64,000 nucleotides of DNA from Sporothrix humicola (Eukaryota; Ascomycota; Sordariomycetes; Ophiostomatales; Ophiostomataceae). Every line of letters begins with the position of its first letter. Position 1 is the stretch's first letter. The stretch is taken from contig WNYE01000084.1 of NCBI GenBank assembly GCA_021396245.1, positions 1 through 64,000 on the forward strand. The letters are read 5' to 3'. The notes under the pieces were generated by a model, which was given only the letters and a program-made list of their open reading frames with translations, made no database searches and was not told where the DNA came from. Made by a program: the position numbers and the translations under genes. Positions 10,589 through 23,700 of this stretch are shown piece by piece.

Positions 10589-13500
10589 ATGGTTCCAACG
10601 CCGAAGCAACTGGCGCCACGGCCTCTGGTCCCAGTCGGTGGTCCTGTTACGCCTGTTAAGCAAATGCGGACAGAAGACGATCCAGGCCGGGGGCACGTGG
10701 CGATGTTAAACCAGATCTACAACATTGGCATACCGCTGGCCGAGGCTCCACAGTCACCGGCCGACAAGGAGCGCATGGCCCGTGTGGACGCCCACTTCCG
10801 GCGGCACAATAACATCACCAATTTGCTCCGAATCCACCACTACAAGGAGCCCCACCGGCTACAGGCCGTGCTTGACGACTTTGATGCCCAGGCACGAGAC
10901 CAGAGCACTAACTGGGTGCGCAAATCACAGACAACCCGTGGCGTCCTGCCGTCACCAAAGCATGATGCCCCACCGCGGGCACAGAAAATGGGCGACCAAG
11001 TTGCCATGCAGGAACTGTTGCTGTCCCTCCTCGAGACCTCGAGAGCTGCCATGGCCCAACAGAGCAGCCAGACATGGAGACAGCCCGCACCTGCCATGGC
11101 TCCGCTTGCCGTTAATGCACCGGTCCATGACCGCACCCTGGCAGCCGATATTGATCGTGTGCCAGTGATGTCACGGTTCGGGCAACCAGTTGTCCGCACT
11201 CGGACGGAGCCCGAGTCCAAGGAAAATCAAGTGCCTGATCCTTTTGTCCCCGAAGATAATAGACCTAGGAGTTCTGGTGGATCTTCGACGTCGTCCGCCA
11301 TGTACTCGGCTCTGGACTCTTTTGAGGTGCAGTTTGAGAGCCAGACCACCATGGGCGGCGACACAGAGGCGGACATTGACGAGGGCAACGAGACCGAAGC
11401 GTTTCCCGAAGAAGAGTGGTACCGGTCGGTCCCTCTACAAAGACGGCTTTCACAGGAATCGTTTGCAGCCTCTGACGATATTCTCGACGCCCTCGAGGAG
11501 TCTTTTAATATGTATGACAACACGGCTGTCCTGCAGCCCCACTCGCCTTCGAGCACCGCATACTCCAGCCTTCCAGAGATGGGTGACCTGCATCTCTCCG
11601 ATGGTGAATTTATCGACGCACCTGGTGAGCCCCAGTCAGGACCCCCGGATCCTGTCCCTGGTTTATGGGACCGCCTGACCAACATCTTCCGTAAGTTTTA
11701 CCCCTTGCCTTACTTTTGCTTGATTATCAGTTGTGAAACCGTGTTTTTGACAATTTATTTCTAGCACCAACGCCCGAGTGGCTGAAGGAAGCCCCATTTG
11801 CTATAATATGGGAGACTACTCGCATTGCTCTTAAATGCGGCGTCAAACTCAAAGATGTAGACTTCGTTTACTCGCCAGCCTGGGAGGACCAGGCAGTCTT
11901 TCGCGATGCATTGCAGCAACATCCCAAGTTTGCAACGAAGCGCTTTCCAGAGCAGTCTACCCAAGTGGCCTGGGACAGCGCTCTGAGCAAACACGGTTCG
12001 TTTGGCGGTACGAAACGAGTTGTTGTGTACACCATTTTGATGGGTTTCAACAAGAGTGCTTCCGGTCCATTGTACTCGATCCATCTGCAGCCTCTGTCTA
12101 TTGATCTTCCTCACAGATTAAGCCGTCACTTTGGGCAGGACAGATATCTGGAAATTTTGATGCCCTCCCACCACTCGTCAACAACATCCGTCCCCCATAT
12201 TCTGCGCAACCATGAGGCAGCTGTCCGCGAAATCAACTTTTGGCTGACACGTCAGAAGCACGAATTTGCCGGTCGCAGCTGGGCAACGTTCTTTGCCAAG
12301 ATGGACGGGATCAAGAAGCTGACGGCAACTAGTCGCTCCGGCCTGGGAGAGGCCGAGGAGGTTATTCTTCTCAACAGAATCTTTCTATTTGCGGAAGAGG
12401 GCGTTGGCATATCGGGGGATAGCCTCGAGGCACCACCTTTACGCGTGCACCAAATGCTCGACTGGCTCTTGCAGTACAACAAGTTCCCCGAGAACCGCAA
12501 ACAGCCGTACCTCAAGCTGTTTTCCCGCATTGCGCTGGGCCTCAGTCGAACCAGGCCTACGGTTGTCTTTGAGCCAGGCCAAATCACGCACCACAAAACC
12601 GACATTCTATCCCCTACAGGAGTAGTTATGAACGATGGCGTGGCGCGCATGTCTTTGAGTGTTGCCCGCAAACTGCGATCAGCCCTCGAGCTTAGTGACC
12701 TCCCGATCGCCGTCCAGGGCCGCATAGGAAGCGCCAAGGGCATGTGGCTGCTTGATACCGAGGACATGGGCAAGGAGGACTGGATCGAGACGTATCCCTC
12801 GCAGCGCAAATGGCTGTGTGACGGCATCGACGCTGACCACAGGACACTGGAGATCCGCAATTTTGCGTCCGATGCACGTTCGGCCAGCCTCAATCTGCAG
12901 TTCATTCCCGTGCTGGAGGACCGCGCAATCGATAAGACTCGGATGCGCAATGTCCTGGGCGGCATTCTCGAGGGTAGCCTGACGCGCGATCTGGCTGAAC
13001 AGAGAGCAGCTCTCGAAGACCCTCTTCTTTTTGCCTCATGGGCATACGAAAATGCACGGTACCGCAACGACCATGTCATCCACTGCCAGGTACCTTTTCT
13101 CGGCGGTCTTCCGGATAGAGACGAGGACGCCATTCAATTCCTGCTTGCTGGTGGATTTGATCCGCTGTCTCAGCGGTACCTGTGGGACAAGGCATACAAC
13201 ATGCAGAAGCAGCGGTGCGAGAAGCTCAACGAGAAGCTCAGTATCCGTGTCGGCCGGACTGCTTATATGCTGATGGTGATTGATTTCTTGGGCGTCTTGG
13301 AGGAAGGCGAGGTGCAAGTGTGCTTCTCGTCCAAGTTCCAGGTCGAGCCGGACTCGGAGCCCGACGAGCACGGCGACGACGGCTCATTCTCGGACACACT
13401 TCTGGTTGGAACGGATGTGCTCGTGGCCCGCTCTCCTGCACACTTTACCAGCGATATGCAAAAGGTGCGGGCCGTGTTTCGACCGGAGCTGTGCTCGTTG

Positions 13501-15000
13501 AAAAACGTCATTGTGTTTTCGAGTAAAGGCAACACCCCGCTTGCAGACAAGCTGTCGGGCGGTGACTATGACGGCGACATGGCATGGGTTTGCTGGGACC
13601 CGCGTATTGTGAACAATTTTGAGAACGCGCCGCTGCCGCCCAAGTACGACCTTCTCGAGATGGGATACATGCGCAAGATCCGCACGACCCTAGACCAGTT
13701 GACGCCAATACAACAGTCTGGCGACGCTGGTGCTGGGGGCAGTTCAGACCTCTCGCCGCATGTCTTGGCCGACATGATTGAGCGCAGCTTCGCTTTCAAC
13801 ATGAAGGAGAACCTCCTCGGCAAGCTGACCGTGTACAAGGAAGACTTGTGCTACATGCGCGGCAACATTGGCGACAAGACGGCCAACCTGCTGAGTACAC
13901 TGTTGAGTGATCTTGTCGACCAGGCCAAGCAGGGCAACGATTTCACGATGCAAGATTTTGATCGCTTACGAGTAGAGTTGTTGGAGGGGTTCCGCAAGGG
14001 GCCGCCAGCACCCAAACGGCTCGACAAGCCAGCATACAAGTGCAACAGTCGAAGCACCAAGGCCAAGAAGATGGGCCATATTGTCGACTTTCTCAAGTTT
14101 GACGTGGCCAAGCCGATTATCCGGCGCGAGCTGCGGGCACTCAGCGACATGCGCGAGGATCTGAGCACCCGTGACAGCGCCGCGGGTGAACGGCACGACA
14201 ACAGTTACTTTGACGCCGATCTGGTTCAGCATGCCAAGGCCTTTGAGAAACTGGCGGAGGACTCGAAAGTGTGCAAGGCCATTTTTGAGGCGCTCAAGAG
14301 CGACATTCTGGATGTGCGAGCCAACTGGGAGAAGGAAATCAAGGAGTGGAGTCTGGGTCCTAGACCGGATGGCAGCATCAAAGGCGACACCTTTGAAGAC
14401 CCGGGGTTTCGGCAGCGGTTCCTGCAACTATATCAGCAATGGTGTGATATCAAGATTCGACTGCCGACCGTGCCATCTAGCAATGCCGCAGCCGGCCCAG
14501 CATCGCCTTCTCCAGCCGCTCTCGCTGCGGCCGTTACAGCGTCCGGGACCGGGTCGCCGGCTTCTCGCTTGCGCAAAAAGAAGCTGTCTCTCGGCGACAT
14601 GGACGTCCATACCGACATTATCCCCCAGCTTCTCCAGCAGGAATACCTTGCCGATCCCGAGTACAGTCAGTGGGCGCTGATCCGGGCCAGCCAGGCGTTC
14701 CGGATGCTCTACAACAGGAGCATTGTATGGCGGCTGGCCGGCAGACAGCTGCAGGTGATCAAGGCGCTGACAGTCGGGCGTGATAAGAGTGAGAGCGAGG
14801 GCAAAGAAAGTGGCGCGCCAAGAAAGACCAATGCTGGCGGTGGTTTGTCCGGCGCGCGCGTGATGATGACGCCGATGACGTTTGCTGCGACACGGCCAGA
14901 CCGAAAGATTATCAAGCGCATGGCGGCACGACTCAAGGGCGCCGAGGTTGAGGGCATCGACTATGAAGACGCCGACAACCTGTATGCGGACGATACATGA
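10589..15000 (+). CDS. RNA-dependent RNA polymerase, QDE-1/SAD-1 family (RNA silencing)
   Basis: Cellular RdRP that makes double-stranded RNA from aberrant transcripts to feed Dicer, in quelling or meiotic silencing. Two exons, 10589-11690 and 11765-15000, give 1445 aa; the 74-nt intron (GTAAGT to TTTCTAG) joins in frame. The catalytic loop is LSGGDYDGDMAWVCWD, with the Mg-binding aspartates at about 968, 970 and 972, the eukaryotic DxDGD signature. The first ~370 residues are acidic and low in complexity, as is common ahead of the RdRP core. An Ala/Pro/Ser-rich linker at about 1270-1300 precedes a basic C-terminal part. Length is near that of Neurospora QDE-1 (about 1400 aa) and shorter than SAD-1, but paralog assignment needs a tree. 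The start ATG sits in GACGCCATGG. The gene is intact although it lies between two RIP-killed retroelements. Confidence 0.95.
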
Positions 15001-15559
15001 AGAACAGAGAGAAGAGTATCATTATGGAGTCGGGAGACAAAAAGATGATAGACAAGACCAGAGACAAACTGGAGAAAGACGAGACAAAAGGCCAGGGCGA
15101 GACATTGGATTGTTTTTGGATTGGCCTTTTTTTCAGCATATTTTTGGGCTGTTTCTCTTATCCTACTCACCACAGTACGACAGAGTTTCACAAGATTATT
15201 GGAGTTGGTGGCCCGAGACAGACAGATAGGCGGACGGCCATTCTCTGTCTCGGGACATTCTCAACACACGTTTGGGCCACGTTGGTGGCGTTGTTTTGGA
15301 AGTTGGCGGTTTATGATGTATTGGCTGTTGTTTTGTTTCCGTTTTTAAAGCTTTCATGTTCTTGACGTTTTCGGTTTCATTTCCTAACGAATCATGTATG
15401 CATTGGCATTTGAAATCTCTTATTGTCTTTTCTATTGGAACGAGATATGATTATCACCTGATCGCCTTCTTTCTTTCTTCCGTCTCTTGTCATCTATCTT
15501 GATGTCGTTTATGTCATGTCATTATATAACCTTCTAGGTCTCCTCCCTAACCTCTCGAT
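15001..15559. other. shared 3' intergenic region
   Basis: The region lies between the convergent stop codons of the RdRP and the PLP enzyme. T-rich stretches near 15110-15170 and 15410-15480 are plausible 3'-end signals for both genes. No gene is seen. Confidence 0.5.
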
Positions 15560-16957
15560 TTACGATTTCCGCCACTCGCCGGTCTTGATCTGGGCAACAA
15601 CGTCGACCAGCGCATCGGCGGCCCATTCAAAGTCGTCGAGGTCGTTGTAGACCTGGGCGCTCAGACGCACCCACGGCTGGCCCTCATAGTAGGTGATGCG
15701 GAAGTAGGTGTCGTACTTCTTGGCGGTGTACCGGGTCACCCACATGTGCACCTTTTCAAAGTCGGCGAGCGGCACGGTCGACAGGTCCTTTTCGCCCTCG
15801 GCGTCGCCCTCGGCCGTGACCGTAAAGGGCAGGCGGACGTTGTTGAGGCAGCACTTGCGGATGTTGCTGCGCGGGCTGTCCATGACCTCGGTGCCCAGCT
15901 TGGCGGCCACGAGGTCGCTGCCCTTTTGCACAAGGTCGAAGCAGTAGTCGCGGATGGCCTGCTCACCGCCGCAGACCTCGTTGCGGAACTTGATGGCTGC
16001 GGGCGCGCACATCCACATTGTGTAGTCGAGCGTGCCGACCTCGCCAAAGAGTTCCGTGAAATATGTGTCGGGCGGCGGCGTCGCGGACGTCGAGAGCGTG
16101 CGCAGGGCCTCGGGCGACTGGTCGCCGCGCTGGCCGGGCTTCTGGTAGCCCCACGACGTGGGCAGGCTCGTGGCCAGCAGGTGCTGGTTGCGGAAGGGCA
16201 CGAACAGCATGGCACACCCGCGCGGGACAAACAGCCACTTGTGCAAGTTGGACACAAAGAAGTCTGGAGACACGTCGGGGTTGCCCAGGTGCGTCAGGTC
16301 GATGTGGCCGATGCCGTGGGCGGCGTCGAGCAGCGAGTAGATGCCGAGCTCGCGGCAGACGGCCACGAGGCGCTCCCACGGCAGCAGGACACCGGGCGCC
16401 GAGACAATGGTGTCGAAGATGGCCAGGCGGACCTTGAGGCCGCGCGCCGTGGCCTCGGCATAGGCGTCGCGCAGCTTCTGCACGAGCGTGTCGTCGTCGT
16501 CGTGGGGGAACGAGACGTGGACCTGCACCGGGTGCACACGGCCCGACTGCGCCAGCTCCTGCAGCGTCTTGTCGCACGCCCCGTAGATGGGCGTGATGAA
16601 CAGGACGGCGTCGCCCGCGTCGGCCGAGGGCGCCGACCAGTTGGCCGCCAGGTTGCGCAGCACGACATTGACGCCCGTCGTCGCGTTGGCCACAAACACC
16701 AGCTCGTTCACATTCACGTTGGGGCCCAGCAGCGGCTGGAACGCGGCGCGCGACTGGCGCAGCAGCTCGGGGCTCTCGAGGCGCTTGTGGATCTCGGCGC
16801 GGGCTTCGTGGTCGGCCAGGAACTGGGCGCGGGCCTCGCCCACGACGGTCGGGTGCGTGCCGTACGAGCCGTGGTTGAGGTTGCGGTAGCTCGGCGCAAA
16901 CGGGAACAGCGCCTTCATGGGCTTGCCGAACGGGACGACTTTGGATGTGTCGGCCAT
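15560..16957 (-). CDS. PLP-dependent class V aminotransferase-fold enzyme, CefD/Egt2-like
   Basis: Single exon, 465 aa. The family covers isopenicillin N epimerase-like proteins and the fungal C-S lyase Egt2, which cleaves hercynylcysteine sulfoxide in ergothioneine synthesis. Seen directly: RNLNHGSYGTHP near residue 26, NATTGVNVVLRNL near 91, PIYGACDK near 123, the cofactor-contacting DAAHGIGH from D211, and SNLHKW with K240 as the expected Schiff-base lysine. These fit the Egt2 branch at least as well as CefD; the substrate is an inference. I chose ATG 16957 (GGCCATGGTG context reversed); the open frame runs on upstream but through purine-rich leader-like sequence. No partner Egt1 is present here. 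It is convergent with the RdRP gene. Confidence 0.85.
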   Translation of the reverse strand: MADTSKVVPFGKPMKALFPFAPSYRNLNHGSYGTHPTVVGEARAQFLADHEARAEIHKRLESPELLRQSRAAFQPLLGPNVNVNELVFVANATTGVNVVLRNLAANWSAPSADAGDAVLFITPIYGACDKTLQELAQSGRVHPVQVHVSFPHDDDDTLVQKLRDAYAEATARGLKVRLAIFDTIVSAPGVLLPWERLVAVCRELGIYSLLDAAHGIGHIDLTHLGNPDVSPDFFVSNLHKWLFVPRGCAMLFVPFRNQHLLATSLPTSWGYQKPGQRGDQSPEALRTLSTSATPPPDTYFTELFGEVGTLDYTMWMCAPAAIKFRNEVCGGEQAIRDYCFDLVQKGSDLVAAKLGTEVMDSPRSNIRKCCLNNVRLPFTVTAEGDAEGEKDLSTVPLADFEKVHMWVTRYTAKKYDTYFRITYYEGQPWVRLSAQVYNDLDDFEWAADALVDVVAQIKTGEWRKS

Positions 16958-17467
16958 GGTGACGTTGTGTGAAGGTGGAGGGAAGACAATAAAAGGAACA
17001 GAAGTTATGACACGAACGACTGTGATCAAATAAGTCAAGCTGTCTTGATTTCTTTCTTTCTTTGCATCCAACAGCAGCCATGCACATTTATGTAATTTAT
17101 CTCCATGTAAGTCTGGACTCTTGTCCCACTCTTTTCTTTTTCCTCTTTTTGCTTCGTCTCCTTTCCCTTTCCCCCATTCTCCAAGCTGTGACGCACCGAT
17201 AAGGATGTGCGTCGTCCCCTCTTGTGTCAGAGGTTCCCCAATTTCCAATCGACCCCATCCTTGCCTTCTTTTCTATTTCTCTCTGTTTTCCGCCTTTTCT
17301 ATTATCTTTTATATCTTGATTCACGCCCAATTACTTTATCGACTTTATTTTGGACCTCGTTTCCGCCTTGGCGTCGATGAAAACTACCACAAAAGGAAGC
17401 TCACAAGAAGCTAAAATCCTTGAGAACGTTCTTGGAACGTTTTGGCTCGCGCTGGAACTCGCGTTCT
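16958..17467. promoter_or_regulatory. upstream region of the PLP enzyme gene
   Basis: About 510 bases up to the gypsy LTR. C/T-rich tracts at 17120-17330 fit a fungal promoter and leader. At 17423-17440 a GAACGTTCTTGGAACG array has the nGAAnnTTCnnGAA spacing of a heat-shock element. Its use here is a guess. Confidence 0.4.
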
Positions 17468-17710
17468 TGGTGGCCTGCACCGCCACACACCGCCACAACC
17501 CACCCCCACAGGCCTTTGTATGAGATAGATTTGGGCTAACTTCCTTGACCTTCGTTGAAGGTCAGGACAACTTAGCTTTAGCCATAATTAGCCAGAGAAT
17601 CTTACCACTAAGTCCGCCAATAGATTACCATTCCATTACGTATTTATTATTTAGATTAGTTGTTTATTATTTGAGTGGTGTTTAGTTGAGGGAGGACAGT
17701 ATCGCCTTTA
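17468..17710 (+). repeat. 5' LTR of the gypsy element
   Basis: 243 bp. The outer (left) half keeps CpA-rich sequence such as CACCGCCACACACCGCC. The inner (right) half is RIP-mutated, for example TTATTTAGATTAG where the partner has TCATTCAGATCAG. Confidence 0.88.
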
Positions 17711-20700
17711 GTTGGGGGCTTTACCGGGGAATACACGATAAAGATAACACCGTTTATCCTTTAGTTCTTTAATCACCGACAAGTTTTACTTCTTCGAAGA
17801 CTGCCGTGCTATCTGACTTGAACCGGTGTGAATTGACCCGAAATAAGTTACACCGAGTTGTGGCTCCCGTGAGACCCGACGTTGTTTTTGTCGAGATCTT
17901 TTATAAGTTGTTTGACCGTTTTGTTAGTCGTAGACGACGTTTCGATCGATATTTTGTCGATGTCGATTTACTCGTTTAAGATCGTTTAGAAGTATACTTT
18001 CCGTGTAAACTATTTTTAAGTAGTTGTTTAAAGTTTTTTCTTTAGTTAACTTTATTTTTGTTTAGTTTAAGGGAAATTGTGGGTTTTTGTTTATTTTAAC
18101 TTAAGTTATAATTTAACTTAAATCTTACGTTTTTTATTGGTCGGAAGTTAAACGTCGACTATTAATTAGTTAAACTTAAGGTTATTTGTCGTTCTTTTAC
18201 CTTTAAGGGATTAGTTTATTAATCGTTCATTTTTTTTTTATATTTTTTTACTTTATTTTATAATCTTTATTTTTATTTTATAACGACGAATAAAATTATT
18301 TTTTTAATTAACGTTAATCTTTTACGTTGTCGATTAAACTTTGTGTACCTTTATTAAGTCTTTACCTTATTAAGGTTATATTTTTAATTTATTTTTTATT
18401 ATACTTGGTTAACTTTTGTCAAGTTACCGTTAAGTATCCTTAATTTGGTTAAACTCTCGTCGAGTTCTCGTAAAATTTCTTTAGTTACTTTAAGATAACT
18501 TACGTTACTTTAAGTTATTTTGGGACGAGCTAAAGTCTTTTAAACTATATACTCTTTTATTTATTTCGATAAAGTTAATTATCTTTTAGTTTATTTATTA
18601 TATTGGACGACGATTAAGCTTTAACTTTATCTAATGACTTTGTAGTTACCGTTATTTTTAACTAGTTAGATAATTTTTACATTAATTTATTTTTTATTTT
18701 ACAAATAATAAGTTTAGACGACGAAACCGTTATTAAAGTTACTTTAATTAACTTTAACGATATTTTTAAGTTTTTAGTTAAGCTTAAGTTATTTTTTATT
18801 ATAAACGGACTTATAGATGTAGGAACTTTTTTAGGTAATTTTAGAGAGAGGTACGACGATTACTTGGAGGGTATTAAGACCGTTACTTTGGTATACCTTT
18901 AGTATCCGGTTAAAGTATAAGAGAAAGTAAAGCGGTATTTTTTAAAGAAAGGGTTTTAAAGAAAAGTTAAACGTTAGTACGAGAATATTAAAGATAACGT
19001 GTTTAAGGATTAAGATAATCTTTTTAAGGTTTTTTTGAAGAAGTTTAGTAAGGGCACCCATTTAGTTAATAAGTTACTAAACGAGATCGGTATATTTTAA
19101 CGTTGACTTAGCGAGGATATCCTTCGTTATATACGCCGTGTAAACAAGTTTTACCGTAAGATTAACGGTACTTAGCCGGATACTTTTTTATGTTACTTTA
19201 TTTTTAAAGGTTTAAAGGACGGAGAGAGCGGTATAATTATTAAGGAGAAGACGTGGTAAATTTTGTTATTTAAAGACTTAATGGCTAGGTAAGGTTTAAG
19301 TTTAAGCGACGATTACACTTATTTAAACTTTAAAGACGTTATTTTGTTCGTTGTCTATACGTTTAGTATAGATGTTAATGCTGAAGAGGACGAAACTATC
19401 CGTGAACTAAGCCGTTTAAGTTTTTTAGATAAACGTAATATTTAAAATTTTTTTTAAACTTTTATTTATTATATTATAACGGTTATACTTTAAGGTTTTA
19501 CTTGCCTAACTTATTAAAAAGCTCGCGTACTTTAGTACGATATACTTAAAAGTAAGTACCGTATCTTTTTCGTAACAACTAATTATCTTAAAAAAGTTAA
19601 TATTATTATTTATTACTTTTACGGATAAACTAGTTACGGTAACCGTAATTGTTTTAATCGACGTGTTGTATATTTAGGAGAAGGAGGTATAAGATACTTT
19701 AACTATAGTAAGGTTAAACACCGTGTCGTTAAATGTACTTAACCGCGTAATAAGACTAAGATTAACTAAAGCTTTTATTATATTAAGTTAAGTTATATTA
19801 TTAGTTTTAAGGTTAAGGCCGTTTTTTTTATGAGAGATAGTGGTGTAGTTAATTTTATTAAAGCCGAAGAATATAAAAGACGGGTGTATACTTTGATTAA
19901 AGAACGAGAGTTTACATTAGACGTTACCTTTTGTAAACTAAACGAGGTTTAGGTGATGGCGGTTTTTATTATCTTTAAACGTCTTTTTAAAAAAAATATT
20001 TTATATAAACTAGTTAGCTTTATTAGTCGTGTGGTTAAGTTAGTTTATATTATTAAACCGCGCTTTGTTAAAGCGCTTAAGTAAACTAAGGAAGTTATAC
20101 CTTTAATTAATACTTTTTTTTTATTTAAGTAAGTTAAGCGTTAACCGAAGTTACTTAAGTTATATATACCGGATACTCCGTTAACTTAAGTTTTTATAAA
20201 CCTGGTCCGTTTTCGGAATAACCTTTAAGTTTATTAGGTTATTAAAATTCTTTAATTTTTCTTTGAGGAAAAAAGCTTTTATATAAATAAGTAAATATAG
20301 GGTATTTTAAAGATAAACTTAAATTATTAACTTTAAATTATTTTAAACGTTTTAGTTTAAGCGATAGTGTAACTTAACGTATTTAATTTTTTTAATATAA
20401 GTGTACTTATTTATAAAAAGGTTAACCGACTTAATTAACTAAGTATCTCTCGTTTACGGAAAAAAATAATAAAGTTAATAAACGCGATTAAAGTAATCTT
20501 TAAAGTTAATAAAACTAAACTTATAGTTAACCAATTAGACGTAGAGGACGTCGTGTTAATTAGTCTAAATGAAGAATAAATCGTAAAGCACTTTAACCTT
20601 ATTTAAAGTATAAATAGTTTATAATTTTACTTAACTAAAAACGTATCGTTTTTTAAAAGTAAAAACGGCTCTCCGTTAGTGCGTTTTATTTATACTTTAA

Positions 20701-23700
20701 TTAATAACGCCCTCACTAAACGCGTTATACTTAACAGCGGATTTACCGTTACGATCGTTTCGCTTAAAATAGCCCGTCGGGCTAAACTTTAGTTGTTAAC
20801 CACTTTTCTTAACTTCTTAGTCGTACTGGTTAACGACGCAAAGTATTCCGTCTTTAACTACTGTGTCGTTAACCTTTTGATCGGCGGTATTAAGTGTATA
20901 ATTTGAGTTTATATTTTAAAGATAACTTAAACTTTTGATGTCTTTATTTTAAAAGATTAGTATAAGCGTATATAAACGAAATACAATTAAGTTACTTACT
21001 AGTTAATAGTTTACGGTATAAACGGCTTTAAGTTAATTGTACTAACTTATACGCGTATTAAAGTACACTATATTAAAAAGTTAACTTTAACCGAGTTTAT
21101 TATTTAAACGGACGATTAACTTAAGTGGGGATATAACGACGATAAATATTAGTTTAACGTTGTTAACGACGTTTTTTTAAAAGTCTATAACTTTTTTTAA
21201 AAGTTAAACGGAAAGAGGCCCGTTGTTCGTTAATAATTTCTTTAACCGACTTTACTATCCTCCGCGACACGTTATATTACGTTAACGTTAAAAGTAAAAG
21301 GGCGTGACTAACTAAACTATTTACGCTTAAGCCGGCACGAATATAGTCGCTTAAACAACGAGTAATCTATAAACGACATTAAGTATTTTTACTTAACTTA
21401 ATATAAAATATTTTACTCGACCTTAATTTAAACTTTAACATTACGGATATTTTCTTTTACGAGATTAATACTTTAAGATGTAATAACTTTAAAGACCGAC
21501 GCTTTCGCGTTAACTTTAATAATAACTCCGCTTTTATCGATAAATACTTTATCGTTCGATAAATAAACGAAAAGGATTAATAGATTGTGGATAATTAGTT
21601 TAACTTATCGAGGATTAAACTAGGTGACGTCGTTTTAATTAACGTTTAGCGGGTTAAGGCTCGACGTCTTTTTTATATTTACCGAGATTATTTCGTTTTT
21701 TTTTTCGTCGAAATATAACTTACGGATTTAGTGTAATATAAGGTTAAACTAAAGCTTAAGGTTTAACCTTAAAGGATAAAATAATACCGTTACCGTTAAA
21801 ACGTTATTAAGTTTACTAATAAATTTCTTTTATTAATAAAAAAGTTTAGTTATATCGTTCGTAAAATATTTAAGTAAGTATTTCTTTTACTTTTCCGGAA
21901 AAAACTTAACGGGTCTTTCAAAATGGTACACGACTTTCGTAATATTAACTTTAATACTATTGTTACGTAATATTTAACTTACTCGATAGAGTAAAATAAA
22001 AATTATTTAGTATTTGGTCGTTTTTTAGTTTTCTTAAATATAAACGTATATAATAAGTTTTAAGGAATCTTTATAGTGCGCGGTTACGAAAAGTATATAA
22101 CTTTTTTCGTTCTTTATAGTATATACTTTTACCGCGTTTATTTTTAAGGTATAGTTAGATTATTTACGACTTACGTTAAGTTTAGAGATATATGTTTTAA
22201 GGTTATATTATTTTTACTTAAGTTGTTAATAGTCGAGACCATTTTAGGTTGGAATCGCGAGATAAACGATATACTCGGTTTATTCGTGGACGATTATAGT
22301 ATAGGTAGAAAAGACTTTAACTCTCATTTTACTTAATTAAGAGATAAGTACTTTTTACGCGTTACTTTTGGACTTATGTATTTTTTAAGAAAGAAGTTTA
22401 AGTTCTTTAAGTTTAATATTGTTAATGTCGGGATATACTACTTTGATGGTAAAATAAGGTTAGTTGTTTATTACCGCGAGACGTTTCGTCGTTTTGTTAA
22501 TAGGTGGGCCGAATATTCACTTAAGAACTTTAACGAAGTATAAAACGTAAGTTAAGAGGTATTTTAGTTGAAGAAATATATACTTAGTTTTTTATTTTAT
22601 TTATTAGTGATTAAATAAGCTTTTTTTGAAAAGGTATCTTAATTAACCTCGTTTAAACGTTAGTTAATTTAAAAGAAATAAATGGAGCGTATTAAACTAT
22701 ATTAAAGACTAAAGTAACTGGAGAGCGTAAAGTTTATTTGTCGTGTTATCGATTAAAACGTTTTTTATAAATTTATTTCGGATAAGTAAGTTTATATTAC
22801 GATAAATATTAACAGGATTAGTATCGGCGGTATCTTTTAGTAACTTAAAGATACTCTTTTGGGAACTGAGACCATAGACAAGAATATAAGTAAAGTTAAA
22901 GTTATTTTTTTTTTTTTATTTCCGTTTACGGATATTAAGATACGATATATTAATTTTGAGCGTAAGGTATTAGCCTTTATTAAAACTATTAATATTATAA
23001 AATAGTACTTATTTTAGTTTTCTTATTTAGTTAAAGTTTATATTAATTATTAATTTATTGTATAAACTATAATTAAACGAGGAAAAGTTTATAAAAAGAT
23101 TAAGCGGTAAACAAAATTTTTTAATAACTTTAATTTATAATTCGTTCACCGGTTAAATATAACTTAATTAATTAAAGTCGTTGACGGATTATTTAAGTTA
23201 CTTTTTAGATTTTAAAGTTTAAATATTATCTTTAAAAATAACTTTTTTAATCTTATCCCATTTATAGCGCCAGGTGTTTACTATATTTTTACTCCCCCAC
23301 CCAAGATTAAGCGAGTTTAATTGAAAAGACGTAATAATTTAAAAGGACGAAAATAAAGTGGACGCCGTATAATCGAACGCTTTAGTTTAATTAAGTTATA
23401 ACCGTTACCGTGTTTAACGGAGTTTAAGTAAAATAAACTTAACTTTAAAAAGGGCGGCGATATAAATAAGTTCGTCGCTTTAACGGTTAAGGTAAACAAC
23501 GCGCCATTTAATAAAGTACGAGTTAAGTACGTCAATATCGTTAAAGTTTTCGAGAAAAGAGCTAAATATATTACTATTAAGTTTATCTTAAATATAGTTA
23601 AACGTAATCGTTTACGTTAAACTATAGTTTACCGTTTATTTAACCACGCCTTTTAAAAAATAAAAGAGTACGACGGTAGTTAATTTAAGTATATTTTAAA

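Noticed and set aside
9728..10696. 322-codon minus-strand open frame upstream of the RdRP
   Set aside because: It overlaps the RdRP start codon, has no recognisable domain and low-complexity composition; likely a chance frame in GC-rich promoter DNA.
15746..16972. 408-codon plus-strand frame
   Set aside because: Antisense of the PLP enzyme; Arg/Val/Glu-rich shadow without motifs, while the minus strand has a complete active site.
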